A DNA stretch of 6,962 nucleotides from Lachnospiraceae bacterium. GTDB lineage: Bacteria; Bacillota_A; Clostridia; Lachnospirales; Lachnospiraceae. Shown in pieces: positions 6,837 through 6,962 of the stretch. The position numbers were made by a program, and so were the translations under genes. The notes under the pieces were generated by a model. It ran no database searches. It worked only from the letters and a program-made list of their open reading frames with translations, and was not told the origin of the DNA. Location: NCBI GenBank assembly GCA_017416055.1, contig JAFQDI010000240.1:1-6962 (forward strand), in the 5' to 3' direction. The stretch's first letter is position 1. The number at the start of each line of letters is the position of its first letter.

Positions 6837-6962
6837 TTATTTTTCGTAGGTCAGTTTTATACCTTTAAAATTAAACTGCATCTGCCGTTTGGTTTTCACC
6901 GCACAGCCCATGCGGGTGACCTGCTTGGTGAATTGGAAGCCAATCTTCAATCGGTTGTCATC
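6837..6962 (-). CDS. C-terminal end of an unidentified upstream operon gene (partial)
   Basis: The minus strand is open from the window edge to a TAA at 6837-6839, giving the final 41 residues of a protein whose start is outside the window. The piece is basic and reads like alternating beta strands (LKIGFQFTKQ, then QMQFNFKGIKLTYEK at the end). The gene ends 35 nt before the start of the 466-aa lipoprotein gene, in the same direction and with no hairpin between, which supports one transcript. The tail can be lined up without gaps with the tail of the 890-aa lipoprotein (FKGIKL against FAGISM), so it may carry a related C-terminal domain. The fragment is too short to identify a family, and coding status rests on frame, spacing and strand only. 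Confidence 0.6.
   Translation of the reverse strand, partial: DDNRLKIGFQFTKQVTRMGCAVKTKRQMQFNFKGIKLTYEK

Overview
The window looks like a chromosomal stretch from a moderate-GC member of the Bacillota, probably a Clostridia gut-type anaerobe. The reasons are strong GGAGG-type ribosome binding sites about 8 nt before the starts, lipoprotein and zinc-ribbon membrane protein styles typical of that group, and an FAD/NAD(P) reductase fused to a C-terminal [2Fe-2S] ferredoxin domain. This placement is inferred from style; no marker gene is present.

Layout: on the + strand, positions 1-503 hold the 3' end of the reductase-ferredoxin gene. A long perfect hairpin (517-560) lies between it and the convergent gene and can serve as a terminator for both strands. 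The rest, 566-6962, is one tightly packed minus-strand gene set, listed here in transcription order: the 3' end of an unidentified gene (6837-6962); a 466-aa lipoprotein with what looks like a tandemly duplicated alpha/beta module (5401-6801); an 890-aa putative lipoprotein with a Big2-like segment, TPR-like repeats, a long charged helical region and a beta-rich C-terminus (2683-5355); a 452-aa exported protein with FnIII-like segments, one C-terminal membrane helix and a cytoplasmic zinc ribbon (1298-2656); and a 233-aa protein with an N-terminal zinc ribbon, two membrane helices and an 11-residue leucine/aspartate repeat (566-1267). Gaps are only 26-45 nt and no internal terminator or promoter is visible, so the set probably forms one operon whose promoter lies beyond position 6962.

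How they may work together (inference): the products would place two or more proteins on the outer face of the membrane and two zinc ribbons at the membrane, at least one of them cytoplasmic. That fits an envelope-associated assembly linking an outside scaffold to the inside. None of the four complete operon genes could be given a named function, so this is the uncharacterised part of the window. There are no RNA genes, insertion sequences, CRISPR arrays or phage genes that I can see. There is no gene-free stretch longer than about 65 bases.
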